Shown one piece after another: positions 35,281 to 46,439 of a stretch of 64,000 nt of DNA (positions within the stretch are counted from its first letter, which is position 1; every line of letters begins with the position of its first letter). The notes beneath the pieces are model-generated. The model was not told the DNA's origin. It made no database searches and saw nothing but the letters and a program-made list of their open reading frames with translations. The stretch covers positions 280,318-344,317 of the forward strand of contig VXAI01000066.1 of NCBI GenBank assembly GCA_013399305.1. Reading direction: 5' to 3'. Both the position numbers and the translations under genes were made by a program. This DNA comes from Rostratula benghalensis (taxonomy: Eukaryota; Chordata; Aves; Charadriiformes; Rostratulidae).

Positions 35281-38200
35281 TTTTTACAGTTGATTTAACA
35301 TTTGTGACTGGTTTATAGATTATGATATAGGATAGTGTTTGCATCCTTGCAATTTTATTCCAATTTAGAAACAGTACAAATATTAATTTTTGCTTCAATA
35401 ATGGAGCCTTTGAGAATTAAACTTGTCTTTTCTCAATACACATTTTATGAGAACGCTTTAAATATGATTTTTAATATTTTTGAGGACTTTATTGCACATA
35501 AAGTTCTTTTAACTAGGACTTAACTGGAATCTGTTCACAAAAGTTTCTTGCCAGACATATGTAAATGTTTTCCATGGTTAATTTAATGGCGTGAAATACG
35601 TAAGAATTGTTCTTCATAGTATGAGACATTTCGTAGAAGTAATAAACAATTGTAACATACTTCACACACAAAAAGGAGCAAAATATCCTCAGCAGAAATA
35701 ATAATGATGGTCTGTTTGCAAAAGAAAGCAATATTATGATAAACCCCCAAACTTTAGGTGGTTTCAAGTGACAAGGAAGGAGCTAAGCAAAAATGTGTTA
35801 TTTGCAGATCTTGTACAGGTTCTACAGACTTCTGTTATGTAGAAAAGATATATATTCCCTATAGGATGTGTTAAGGGAGCTTTCTGTCTCCAGATCATCA
35901 ACTTCATATTTTGAAGAAGCTGGTAGGAAAGAAAGTGCTTGCAGCTTTTGTCGATTCCTTGTGTGAACGAGTTCTTCATACAAAAGGAGTTTGTGACTCG
36001 CGTCAGGCAGACAGGAGTCCACGTGCCAAGACTCACTTGGTGACCAACCATGGCGTTGGGACAGTTGGCTGAGATCAGCACAGGAGCCAGGACAGGTGCT
36101 GTGAGGCTCCCACCCCTGACATGGGCCCAGTGAGACACTGCAATTTTTTTTTAAATTCTTTTTTTTTTAACCCCTGGCATAAGCACAGGGATTCTAGGCT
36201 GGTAAAAGGCTTCTGGGTGTGCACTGTGTCAGGTGGTTCTCAACCACCATCTCTGATGATGCTCTTTTGGCATACTGCCTTTTCAACAAAGCTACATTAT
36301 ATGATGTTTAAGAGTTTTCCACAAGGAAAGCTAAATGTGTAATGGTTGTATGGTGCAGTAACTTCCTTGTCCTCAGAGCAGGCAGGCAAATGTTACCGTA
36401 GCTCATCATTCAAGGTATAAGGAAATACTGGGTTTGAATTTATATCGTGGATTATAAGGTGGAGAAAAATAGCCGTGTGACCTACAAACCCAGTAGTCCC
36501 ACTGTCAGAGACTTTGCCTGGTTCATCAGATGGTTTAGTGACTGTCAGGTGAGGTGGAGGAGCTGGGCATCTCTACCCGCACCTTCTGAACTGAGCAGAT
36601 GCAGCATCAGGTCCTCAAAGGTGAACATTAACGATACTTTTTATTATGGCTGATTGAAAACGTGCTGCTCTATAGCTGATTTTATAGAGGGGCTTGCTTT
36701 TTCAAAGCAATATTTGCTTACCAAATGTATCATCTACTTACAAAGAACACTTTAGGCGGCTCACAACTGCAGAACTGTAAAGTCACAATTCAGAAATGCT
36801 CCTGCTGATGCTTGTGAGATCCGTTGTTTGGGTTGCTGTGACTTGGTTGTCCTCCAGGGCCTCCTTTCGATAGCTGAGCTGGGGAGGGAGGAAGGAGATT
36901 TAGGTGCATCTCTGTCATTGCCAACCTCGAGAAATCCAATATCATGAGTCAGGTTCCTGCAAATCAAGAAACTGACTCTCAGAATGAGATTCAGGAAATA
37001 AATGCGTTATAGTGGGGTTTTGATTTGTTTTTTTGGATCTGATGTTTAATTCCCTCTCCTACGGAGTGTATCCAAGACAAGGTCTTCTCCCAGATATATC
37101 AAACATACTCAGAGAGGTGATTTTTTTTCCTTTGGCATGCCAGGACCTCTCAATCTGCTTTTCCTCATACAGCAGTTTATTTGACTTCCCACTCTTTCTC
37201 CCCTTGATTCCATTTGTGGATCTGGTGCTAGCGAATGTCCTGCCAATAATGAAAATACTCCCAAAAGAAGGCAACTCTGATCCCAGTCCTGGTGGTCCAC
37301 ATGTGGAAACTGGCCATTAGAAGGGAACTGGAAGCAATAGGCACTAAACTATTGTTCTTGTGAGTCATCACAGCATATTTCTGAGCTGAAATTTCTGTTT
37401 CCAATCAGATTTTCAGCTGGACGTTTGGAGCCAGATTTTTCTACTGAAAAGTTAAAAAAAAAAAAAAAATTCCTAGTGAAAGGACCCCCCTCCTTTCTCT
37501 TTACACTTCACGTTAATCAATCCCCAAGTGCATAGCACATTTCTTTTTACTAACATACAAACTCAGAAGAAATAGCGTGTCATATGTTCCAGGAAAGATT
37601 TCTGCTGCGAAAAGAGTGAGGGTCTGGGTTTTATAGGTGCTGAGGTTGCCAAAGGAAAAAGTTGTCTCGTAGAGGACCCTGGAAAACATATTAAAACTGG
37701 ATATTAATTCTTAATGTAATTACACATCCTGCATTCAATCAAGAGCAGACTAAGTATGATTGTATTGGAAACCAAAGTGCAATTTGTTCATTTGCCCAAA
37801 AAAGCAGGTAAACCATGACTAGAAGTATAATTGCCAGAAGCCTGTATAATGCTTTTTACGGGAACAAAAGCTGGTTTTAAGGCATTTTAAGGAGAAAGAG
37901 TTTGGATAGTGCAGGAAAACGAAGGATACTTTGGTGATGGGTAAGAAGTTTGCAGTTGTTGAAATGTTCCCTTTGGCTTTCATGGTCAACTAATGACCAG
38001 GGGTGGAAACCTCAGGATCCTGGGCTCGAACACGACTGTTAGCAGCAAGTGCGCCTCCCTTTCAGGCCAGTCATTGCCAGGGCCATCTCAGTGTCACCCT
38101 GATGCCTGGATGTCACTCTGTCACTGTGCTTCTGGCGTAGGTTTGATGTGGTAAGTAGGAGACCAGCACTGCGTGTCATCTGCCCTATGCAGGCACCGCG

Positions 38201-38379
38201 TCCCCATCACAGGGAGACATGGCGTTGCGGGAGCCCTCTGAGGAGCCTTACAGCTTTTGAATCGTAGCAAGTAATTGATCCACTGCCTCCAACACATCCT
38301 TTTTGGATGCCACAGAGGAATCCTGGCTTCTGGCTCAATAGAGCACGTCACAAGGAAATAGATTGCATGAAGAGAATAA

Positions 38380-38490
38380 TAATGTATGCACTTGCCTAAC
38401 AGTTTTGGAAGCGTTCACTAATTAATTCTCATAATGCTCCTAAAAGATATGCTCCCGATATTACTAGGAGGTAAAATGAGGCAGGAGGCT
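38380..38490 (-). mobile_element. Possible MIR/L2-type ancient repeat fragment, reverse orientation
   Basis: The order of short matches (AAGCGTTCACTAATTAATTCTCATAA, split here as AAGCGTTCAC and ATTAATTCTCATAA, then GGTAAAATGAGGCA) follows the reversed 3' half of MIR-like elements: 'AAGCGCTTTACAT..ATTTAATCCTCA' and 'TTTTACAGATGAGGCA'. Divergence is high and chance resemblance is possible. Confidence 0.35.
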
Positions 38491-40262
38491 CTTTAGAGAT
38501 CTCTGCTGTGTCCCTGGGTGAATCATGAGAAGGTTTGTAGGACTGAAATTAGCATTACATGGGGAGAACAGTACTATCCACTCATTTTCCAAATGCATCC
38601 TTCTATCTACCTGGTATAAGGCACAATCCAAAATCACTTCAAAGGGACCAGAGATCTTATCTGGGAGTAGATTAGAGGGGAAGGAAAGGGGGTAAAAAAA
38701 AAAGAAGTGGTGAAAGGAGGGGAGCAATTAAAGTCTTCCTTTGCACAAACACGTGAGTGGTGGAAGAGCTATTAGCACCCCAGCTCCTTGGGAAGCCGTG
38801 GAGTCTGGGGGGGGGGTGAATCTGGATGAATTACACCAGGACACTGGGTTTCTCAGCACCCTCTGCTGCGCAGAGGGTGGGTGCTCCAGACCTCCTGTGG
38901 GCTCCAGCTCTTCCCTTGGGAACAGCCTGAGGAACCCGTGACATTTCTGGTGACAGCGTTTTTCCCTTCTGCAAGCTACTTGATGAGCAGACAGGGAACA
39001 GTCTGGCTAAAGGTTGTACCTTTACTTAAATTAGTAGGTTCACTGTATTTAAACTAAATTAAATATCCTTATATTACCCCTTTGCCATTATTTTTGCTTG
39101 GTCTAATCTGGATTCCAAAAGCCACAGTGACAAAAGGAAGATGAACACTTGTTTCTGTCCTCCTATTATGAAGGAAAAAGGTGCAGAAGTTTCCATATTT
39201 CTTTCCACATTGTTGGAAACCTTTACCTGCATAAAAATAAATGGGAGCTGTGGAGGGGTGCTCAGAGCTGAAAGCCTGTCCAGCAGCAGGTTTCAGAGCA
39301 GGGGGAGACATCCCTACTCAGGCCTGGGGCTGTCAGTGCAGTAGCTGAGGTGCTTTTGCCATCTCGTGTCTCAGGGCAAAGGAGAGGCCAGCACTCGCTG
39401 TGTTTCTCCTCCTGGTGATTGACGGCCTTTTTAGTGGTGACTGCAGCGGTACCCGTGTCAACTGGAGGCCAAACAAGAACCTGCTCTTAGATCCTGTGTG
39501 GGTGGCATGTGTCACTGTGTCAGGACGGTCCTTTCTAATGACTTGTCCAGCTCTTGTCGTTTCTACTGATGCATCTCTTCAAAGCTTGGAGGTACATTTC
39601 ACCGTGGGCAGTCGAGGCTATTACCCGTGTGCGCAGACCTAGATCTGAACTACTCGGGGCATCCAAGGGGTAGAATATGCTGTTTAAAATGTCACACATT
39701 TTATCCTATACTGAGCTCCATACACATCACCTGCCCCCTTTCCTTGCACCGGCAGTTGTGTCTTTGTCACTGCTCCACATCGGGCAGTCACCCTCCCGGT
39801 CCGGGTGTGCGGCACTGGGTATCTGAGCTCTCCTCCCAGACAGGAGCTGGGCACCGACTCTGCAGGAAACGGAGAAATATGTTAATAGTCAAAGCATTTT
39901 AATAAATAGACAAGAGTAGAGGTCTCAATGATGTGTGGCTTTTGTTAAGTTTTGGACGGTGAACTTTCAGCAAGCTGGAAGTAAGGTAAGCTTGTGACCT
40001 AAATAATTACCAGACTTCCTTCTGTCTGGGGAAAATAATGAAATGGATTAGCTCAGACTCATCTCATAAAGAATTAGTGGTGGAAAAGATAATTAATGGC
40101 AATCGATATATGTTTGTGAAAACAAACCTTGTCAAATTTAATGTGGTTTTTTTGATGGGAGTGCAAGTTGGTTTGGTAAAAGTAGCAAGGTTGCAGGGGG
40201 TAACCTTCTGTACGGCTTTTGTCTTCCTGCGGTGTGACATTTTGACTGCCACAAGAAAGCTG

Positions 40263-40307
40263 ATTCCAAATTAATGAATCATTCCAAATTAATATTGGGA
40301 AATTAAT
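40263..40307 (+). promoter_or_regulatory. Tandem ATTCCAAATTAAT with a triple AAATTAAT homeodomain-type cluster
   Basis: ATTCCAAATTAAT occurs at 40263-40275 and 40281-40293 (period 18), and a third AAATTAAT lies at 40300-40307. TTAAT cores are bound by many homeodomain proteins, but the motif is common in AT-rich DNA. Confidence 0.35.
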
Positions 40308-40404
40308 ACAGGGTGTGCATTGAATGGATTATAAAGGGCTGATCTAGTAGGGGGCTATTAAATTGGAAGGGTGGCTGGTGGATTCTGTGTTCCATTCAAC
40401 TCCA

Positions 40405-40575
40405 GAGTCTCAGGTCTTGCTCCTGAATCTGCCACCACCTTACGGTGTCACCCCAGGGATGTCAATCAGCTGTGGAGCTCTACTTCCTGCTCTGTAAAAT
40501 ACCAACTCTGAATCCAACCCCTTTCTAAAAACACTTTGAAATTTACTGATGAAAAATGCTACATAAGATTATCAG
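40405..40575 (+). mobile_element. Ancient amniote MIR/CORE-type SINE relic
   Basis: Matching blocks come in order: a 'CTGCCACcACcTTAcgGTGTcAC' region, a 'TTCCTgcTCTGTAAAAT' region, and a 3' block ACTTTGAAATTTACTGATGA with AATGCTACATAAGA that mirrors 'GCTTTGAGATCTACTGATGAAAAGCGCTATATAAGA'. That series is typical of MIR-like SINEs in reptiles and birds. Decay is heavy, with some internal length change. Confidence 0.65.
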
Positions 40576-41069
40576 TGGCATCTAATGGTAGGGTCCCAAA
40601 CTGTCCTTTTTTTTGATCTTATGAGTGGGGTTTTTTGTTGTATGGGGGTTTTTTTGTTTGTGGGGTTTTTTTTAAATCAGTGTCACGATGGAAAATGTTG
40701 CTATTTGGAAAGTTTGCAACTGTCCCAGAGGTTGTGGTTGGTAAGGAGACACGCAGCCAGGAAGACAGTCATCCACAGTGCTCTGTACCAATTTGCTACT
40801 CCATAAACTGGGCCCCGTTGCACAGAAATAACTTAATGAAAGCCAAATCTAAGATCACAAAGTCACACCTAAAGAATGGGTGGGTGCTTTTGTGCTGAGG
40901 AGCAGGACCTCTGGAAGAGACCTAATGCTCACAGGGGCTCTGTATACTTGAGGAACATGCTGTTGGCTATGGTTTTGATGCAACCTGTGGAGGCCCCACC
41001 GGAGACTGCTGAAGGTGGAGCCATTAGTGCAGCTAACGCCGGTGAGATCAGCACTTCCAGGTTGAGCAC
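40576..41069. other. Non-coding stretch between the two repeat relics
   Basis: Contains a T/G-rich tract at 40626-40673. An open frame at 40876-41154 (+) runs into the CR1 relic and reads as partly LINE-derived (its end, KFERVQRRAMEVLTG, resembles the CR1 ORF2 C-terminal region). No host gene is seen. Confidence 0.55.
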
Positions 41070-41490
41070 TGGCCTTACAGAAAGAAGCAAGTTTGAAAGG
41101 GTTCAGAGAAGAGCTATGGAAGTGCTCACAGGATCGAGGAGTGCCTTGGAGTGAAAAGATCAGGGATCGTTGCTAGTTTATCCAGGGAGTTTAGTTTAAC
41201 AAGCAGTTGGAGCACAAACTTTATGTCAAAGAGCCATTTGACAGAAAAGAGTTCTGCCTGCTCAAAAACCATTTGCAGGAAGCAATGAGGATTTCAGCAG
41301 ATTCCTTCTGGGTTATGCTACATGAAGACAGGATATTTTTCTGCAACTTATCGTCTAGTTCAGCCACAGCTCTTAGGCTCAAAGCACGGATTAATTCCGG
41401 GAAGTCCTCTAGACTGCACGAGTTTGGAGGTCAGGAGGAGTGATCTCAGTGGTGCCTTCTGGCTTTATAATCCAGGAATTGAGTCAATTA
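41070..41490 (+). mobile_element. CR1 LINE 3' end, degenerate
   Basis: GTTTGAAAGGGTTCAGAGAAGAGCTATGG (read as GAAAGGGTTCAGAGAAGAGC) is the hallmark 'GAGAGGGTTCAGAGAAGAGC' of CR1 3' ends. TTTAGTTTAACAA follows near 41190. The element closes with GGAGGTCAGGAGG..GTGATCTCAGTGGTGCCTTCTGGCTTT at 41427-41466, matching 'GGAGGTCAGACTAGATGATCACAATGGTCCCTTCTGGCCTT'. The encoded fragment FERVQRRAMEVLTG fits the ORF2 end 'LE+VQRRATKMI+G'. It is inactive and 5'-truncated, as is normal for CR1. Confidence 0.8.
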
Positions 41491-42314
41491 GTGATGCGAT
41501 TTACTTTTTCTTTTCCTGTTTAATTCCAACCTTACCTTTCCTCTCATTTGTCTCTTTTCTGTTCGCTTAGTTATTTTTGCTATATCAAAGTTCCTCCTTT
41601 GCAGGATGAAAGAAGAGCTCCGTGTTTAATTTAAGGAATTTTTGTCTGATATTACTGGGGCCAAGCTTAGATCTCGCATCGGCTCTGAGACCACGGAAAA
41701 GTTTTGGTGCTTCAGATAGCTTTGAGACAAAAACTGATCTCATTTTCACCTCTGTGCCACAGGGCTGGCTGCACCCCACGTGCTGCTGGGGCTCCAGCCC
41801 CACTGCTCACCGTGCTGTCCCTCTGCCAGGGGGGGCTCTGCAGCCCATCCCCAGCCCACAGAAACCAAGGGAAGTCCCATCCCTCATTAAATGGGGCATG
41901 GGATACTCATGCTGGCCCTGTAGCACTGTTGTGCCTGTGGAAAGGAACACGCTGTACTATAATGATTGCTAAATATGTCTTTTTTTTTTGTTAAGTTGAT
42001 GGTGTCTGCTGAGGAACTAGAAGTTTAGACGGCTTATGGAGGTGATGGAGGAGCTGAAGGAGGGCCAGCCCCAGAGCAGGGGTTCTGGGGAGCAGCACTT
42101 GCTTCATGCTGTGTTCACTGGAGGCACGAGGGATGGAGTGAGGAGCGAAAAATATGCTCCCAGCCCAAAGCTGCGGGGCTGTCCTGGCACTTGGGCCACG
42201 CTCGATGGGCTGGGGAGGCGGTGAAAGTCAAAGCTGCGTGGCTATCATTCTTCTGCCCCTATTCATCTTTACATAGAAGGGCTGCGATTGGGCATTACCC
42301 CCTCTTCCCACCCC
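41491..42314. other. Non-coding stretch upstream of the CpG island
   Basis: GC rises through 41750-42240. Open frames at 41622-41994 and 42036-42224 show no motif. No splice-bounded exon could be supported. Confidence 0.5.
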
Positions 42315-42368
42315 AAAGAAAAAACAAACAAACAAAAACAACCTAAAAAAACCCCTAACCACCCCAGC
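42315..42368. repeat. A/C-rich low-complexity tract
   Basis: AAACAAACAAACAAAAACAA and runs of A and C4 blocks directly precede the CpG island. Confidence 0.8.
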
Positions 42369-42667
42369 CCTTTTGTTGTACAAGGGTTAAAAATTCACCG
42401 AGGTGGTTCTTTGACGTGGAGCAAAGCCTCCCTGTCGGCGGTGCCACCTAAAAATAAGCCCCGCGGAGCCGCGCAGTGGGTCTTGCGACAGATTTCTGTC
42501 ATCTCGGCAGGGTTTTCGGCTGGAACCCGCATCCCCTGCCCTGTGTTCTCCACCCCCCCCTCCGCCTCCCGCACCTCCTCCGCGCCAACGCCATGCATAA
42601 GCAGCATCTGCAAATCGCCACCTTCGGGGGTTTGGGGGCCTTTATTTTTGTATCCGCGGCTACGCGA

Positions 42668-42694
42668 GGGTCCGGGGTGGGGGAGGAGAGGGGG
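42668..42694 (+). promoter_or_regulatory. G-quadruplex motif inside the CpG island
   Basis: G3-TCC-G4-T-G5-AGGAGA-G5 fits the canonical G3+N1-7 pattern with loops of 3, 1 and 6. Confidence 0.6.
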
Positions 42695-42926
42695 AGCCCC
42701 ATCCTCTTCCTCCGGGGGTTGGGGAGCAGCGCGGAGCCGCAGCAGCAGGCGGTGACCGGGGTTTGAACCCGCTCCTCCGCGCTCCCCCGCGCTGCCTTGC
42801 GCTGCGCTGCGCCGTCGCTGCCTCGCGGTGGCGCTGCAGACCGCCCTCCGCGCACCCCGGCGCAGCGCGGCCGCGGGGGCCTCCCGCACCGCCGCCTCCA
42901 CAAAGCAGCCAAGAGATAGAGATAGA

Positions 42927-42991
42927 NNNNNNNNNNNNNNNNNNNNNNNNNNNNNNNNNNNNNNNNNNNNNNNNNNNNNNNNNNNNNNNNN
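42927..42991. other. Assembly gap (65 N)
   Basis: The gap is flanked on the left by GAGATAGAGATAGA, suggesting an unresolved GATA/GA microsatellite, and on the right by T5 and CpG-bearing sequence. The true length is unknown. Confidence 0.98.
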
Positions 42992-43045
42992 TTTTTCCTT
43001 TCCGTCCAAATAACGAACGAACGCGCAATAAACCGCCAGTAATCT

Positions 43046-43800
43046 GCATTTTAATGAGACGATTGATAGATTTTGGGCTGGTTTTAGCAGAGTGCCCGAC
43101 TAAATAATTATTTTTGAGTTAATCATATAGTGTGTAGTTAGAATTCTGTTTACAGCCCGGCTTTTTCCTTCCCCCCACCCCCCATTTTGGTTAATTTTAT
43201 ATGTGATTTTAGGTATTAACGTTTATTTGCCACTGTTAAAAGGCTGTAGGGGTAATAAAAAAGGTAAACTTTAGTTTATGTTGCTGCTGCATGCTGAATG
43301 GCAGCCTTTACGTTGCCCTTGTGGTCCAAACTTCCAGCAGAACAAACCTTAGCATCCTATGTTTTACGAAACTTTATGTCAATAACAGAATATTAAATTC
43401 AAGTTAATAACTAATATCTTTTTTTCCCTATAAAACAAGTTTTCTGAAAAGTTGTTGAAATTTTGTTTAAAGCTTCGGTCTTGCAGTGCTCATTCGAGCA
43501 AAATTCTAATACTCCTGCTCGCTCAAATTGTGTGCAAGCAAATCCAACTAAATCTAAGTTGTAAGGTGTCTTTTTTTTTTTCCCCCTTTTTTATTATTTT
43601 CATTAGTTTGCCTTCTAGTTCATAAGTATACAGAGTTTTTCCTGGTAGCCATTTGGAAAACAGAAGTGATATTGGCAGATACAAGAAGTATTTGTTTCTT
43701 TGCATTCAATATAAATAATGAGATATTTTTTTTTCCCAGAGAATTTACACATGCAGAGAAGGGCAGAAAAAATTGTTCATAATTGTGTACCTCATTTACG
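43046..43800. other. AT-rich non-coding sequence after the CpG island
   Basis: Contains ATTTTAATGAG, GATTGATAG and TAATTATTTTTGAG elements close to the island (43048-43125) and T-rich tracts near 43570 and 43728. No gene is seen. Confidence 0.5.
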
Positions 43801-44000
43801 CAAAGAGTATGATTGTATGTGCAAATTAAACTATTGCATGCACATGCTAAATTAGATATTTGTGTGTGCAATTACTTAATTTGCATGTACAGATTAAGTT
43901 AGCCCAATTAATCACTATGATAGTCCAATTTTACACAATTGTGAACCCACTGATGGCAGCAGCGTTGTTTTTGCAACAAATAGCGTTGCAAAAACATTGC
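43801..44000. promoter_or_regulatory. Candidate POU/octamer element with two inverted repeats
   Basis: A perfect octamer ATTTGCAT lies at 43879-43886 inside TTAATTTGCA (43876-43885), whose exact inverse TGCAAATTAA lies at 43820-43829. A 12-bp perfect hairpin follows: TGTTTTTGCAAC (43966-43977), a 7-base loop, then GTTGCAAAAACA (43985-43996). The sequence sits 0.8 kb from the CpG island. POU factors bind the octamer, and TTGCAAC/GTTGCAA is also the C/EBP or RFX half-site type. Function is inferred. Confidence 0.4.
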
Positions 44001-46080
44001 AGTAGGGATGGGTCCAACTTGTGGACAAGTGAAGCACATGCTCTTGCAAAAAATTCCTGACAAAACGCATTTTATAACATAGCAGTTATCATCACTTTTG
44101 AGGATATGTTATTTATGAAAACCAGTTATATCTATACGATATTTGATCAATTGCTCTTAAGGCCCCTACATCAGAACCATGCTTCTCACATCTGGAGCTT
44201 TTGTTTGGGCTAATTAGGGTGATGATCATGGATTCAACCTGTCTTATATCTCAGATGTATGAAGTGGGCAGATTAAGAACATTTGTTCATAATTAGGATT
44301 CCTAAATGGAAATCTGGGAAATGCGGCTTTTATAGTCGTGTACCAACGGGCCTTCTCATGGTGCACACACTGTCTGTGAGATGAGTGTCTTGTGCAAGTG
44401 TGGGTTCTTCTGTGCGTTCCTTCCAAGCCTGGTCTAGCACGTGGGTTCCCTGTGCAAAAGCAAGGGTGGGAGCCACCAAAATGAAAAGACATCTCCATAA
44501 AAGGTACCAGACACCAAGCAATTGTATCTCCAGGGATGCGCTGTTTGTCAACCAAATGGTGCCCCATGTAGCCCTATGGACACATGTCCTGACATATCCT
44601 CACCTTTTCTTGGCATCAAGGTTGTCAACTGGAACCAGTCTCAGCCCCCAGTGCCCGTTTCATCTAAGCAGTCCAGTGCACAGTCGGGGCTTTAAGGTAA
44701 CCATTCCTGATGTAAATATTTAGGTTAATTCTTGCCATTGTTGGTTTGTTTGGGTTCTTTTCCCCCATCAGTTATTTTATTTAATGTAAGTAGGCAAAAT
44801 ATAGCACTCCTTCACCCTAAACATCTCTGTTAATGAGAAACACCTGCTCAACTTCAATTTTCTTAATGCTTATCACTATAGGCCACTTGGCCTACAGGAA
44901 CTAATGTCATTGTGGAGCTTTTTGCTTCCACCACAGACAACACAGCTCCTTTCTGCTGGGACTGCAGTGTCTTTTTTGTTGATATACTTGTTGTGCTGAC
45001 AATTCTGGAGCTGAGAAAAGCATAGGGCAATTTTTTACACGGGATCAGATGAAGCCTGGTGTTTTGGCATTTAAGCTACCTGAAGGCTCAGGTTGCCTAC
45101 CTGGTTCTTCATGCTCACTCGTGCATATGGAAGATGCTGCTGTAGATGGCTTTGTGCTGGTTTGTTCCTGTCCCTGGTTGTCAGGCTGTGCTGCGGACAG
45201 ACGTGTAAAGCCCCCTCGCTATGATGGACTAGACTGTCACCACCCCAAAATATGCAGCACAGCACCGTTGCAGAGTGTCTGTGCCCCGGGGGGAGGGGGG
45301 AGCAGGGCAGCCCACCATGCCCACCTCTGCCATCCTACAGCTGTCCCCACAAGCCAGGGGCTGCCTCTCGGGTCACCAAACCAAGCAGCCTGCTCCTTTG
45401 GATAAAACTGCAAGAGGAAAAAGGCAAAATTGCAGAGCACGTGTAACCTGTATAATACATGTGATTTATTATATTTTTGTAATATTTTTTTTTAAAAAGC
45501 AGGGCAGCTTTTGACCTAGTTTCATTCTTTTCTGTGGATGGGAAGTGTGGCATTACATTGCGTGACTTTGTTTCTCCAAGAGGACAAGAGGGGAAGGGGA
45601 CAGGAAAGGAAAGTTATGGTTAATGTGTGAAGAAGCAATATTTCTTCCAAACTATGATTTTTAGTATGTCAACATTTAAATGTGAATTGTTCTGATCAAA
45701 TATTTACTGCTATCGGGAGCTGTGTAGAACATTAATCTTAATTTGTTTTTCTTTTTCTCAAAAGCAATGACTCCAACATAGCTAGGAGATCTGTGTCTTT
45801 AAAAATAAATAATGTAGCAGAACGGCATATTCTTTGGTATAGAAATGCTAGCCTGTGGCATCTTCTGCAACTACAAAGCAGTCTCGAGCGAACTTTCTTC
45901 CCTTTTTATTAATAATTCCCTAAATCAATGAGGAATCTTTAAAAGTTCCCCTTCACTTCGCTCCTGTGCTCCTCGCAGCTCCAGCTCTTGCTCACGCTGG
46001 CTCATTCCCTGCTGCGAATTGCACATTTGGATAAATCTGTGCGTGTAATTTTGGGAGCGTAGGCTGCAGCCTGCTAATTC
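44001..46080. other. Non-coding stretch, probable intron
   Basis: No supported gene. Open frames at 44244-44567 (minus), 44385-44723 (+) and 45049-45405 (+) show no motif. A GC-rich piece at 45240-45380 contains a short G-run. T-runs flank the next feature. Confidence 0.5.
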
Positions 46081-46101
46081 TACGTGCAAATACAAAGCAA
46101 G

Positions 46102-46382
46102 TTTTCTCTCTCTTTTTTTTTTTTTTTTTTTTCCCCAGTTAGCCCAGGGTTTTGGGTTTTTCCTGAAGGTGGCAGTGAAAGAAAAAAAATAACTCCCTTT
46201 GAAGATTTAGGAATTTTATTACAAAACAGATGGACAAGTACTGTATTTTACCCATTTCCCCTTGTGCCCATGAGCGCTGACAATGAAAACTACAGCTCCT
46301 ATAAAGTGCTGATCAAATTGTGAAAAGGTGGCCTTCCCCAGCAGCCCGGCACACTCTAGCATTATCCCAGCTTATAAATAAA
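46102..46382 (+). other. Possible cryptic terminal exon (strong acceptor, 61-codon frame, AATAAA)
   Basis: A 35-nt pyrimidine tract (46102-46136) runs straight into an AG at 46137-46138, an excellent-looking 3' splice site. The frame after it is open for about 61 codons to TGA at 46321-46323. Entry is at codon position 2, the same phase 1 as the zinc-finger exon, so the same upstream donor could feed it. AATAAA follows at 46377-46382. Poly-T tracts often create such pseudo-exons and no domain is seen, so this is a candidate only. Confidence 0.2.
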
Positions 46383-46408
46383 CGGATGGGCTGAGCCACT
46401 TCGGCTTC

Positions 46409-46429
46409 TTTTTTTTTTTTTTTTTTTTT
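46409..46429. repeat. Poly(T) tract
   Basis: About 21 consecutive T followed by CC. Confidence 0.85.
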
Positions 46430-46439
46430 CCTCCCCTCT

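Larger units (their letters stand above)
33327..40262. other. Non-coding stretch, probable intron
   Basis: No supported gene. A moderately GC-rich piece at 33330-33830 has long open frames on both strands (for example 33341-33874, minus) without motifs. Sequence at 34850-35560 is very AT-rich and even in texture. Other items are a G10 run at 38807-38816 and an A-run near 37447. Confidence 0.5.
42398..43045. promoter_or_regulatory. CpG island, probable intragenic or alternative promoter
   Basis: About 55 CpGs fall in the ~505 bp before the gap by hand count, and six more lie in 40 bp after it. This is by far the strongest island in the window. It includes CGCGG, GCGC and CCGCC repeats and a G-quadruplex-capable stretch (42668-42694). 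No clear TATA or initiator defines a strand. Long open frames on both strands are composition effects. It could be an alternative promoter of the zinc-finger gene, a lncRNA promoter, or an orphan island acting as an enhancer. Confidence 0.6.

Noticed and set aside
42762..42773. GGTTTGAACCC resembling a tRNA B box
   Set aside because: No matching A box or cloverleaf arms were found upstream.
42395..43009. 204-codon minus-strand frame through the CpG island
   Set aside because: It passes through the assembly gap, so its length is artificial; Arg/Ala/Pro content follows from GC-rich DNA.
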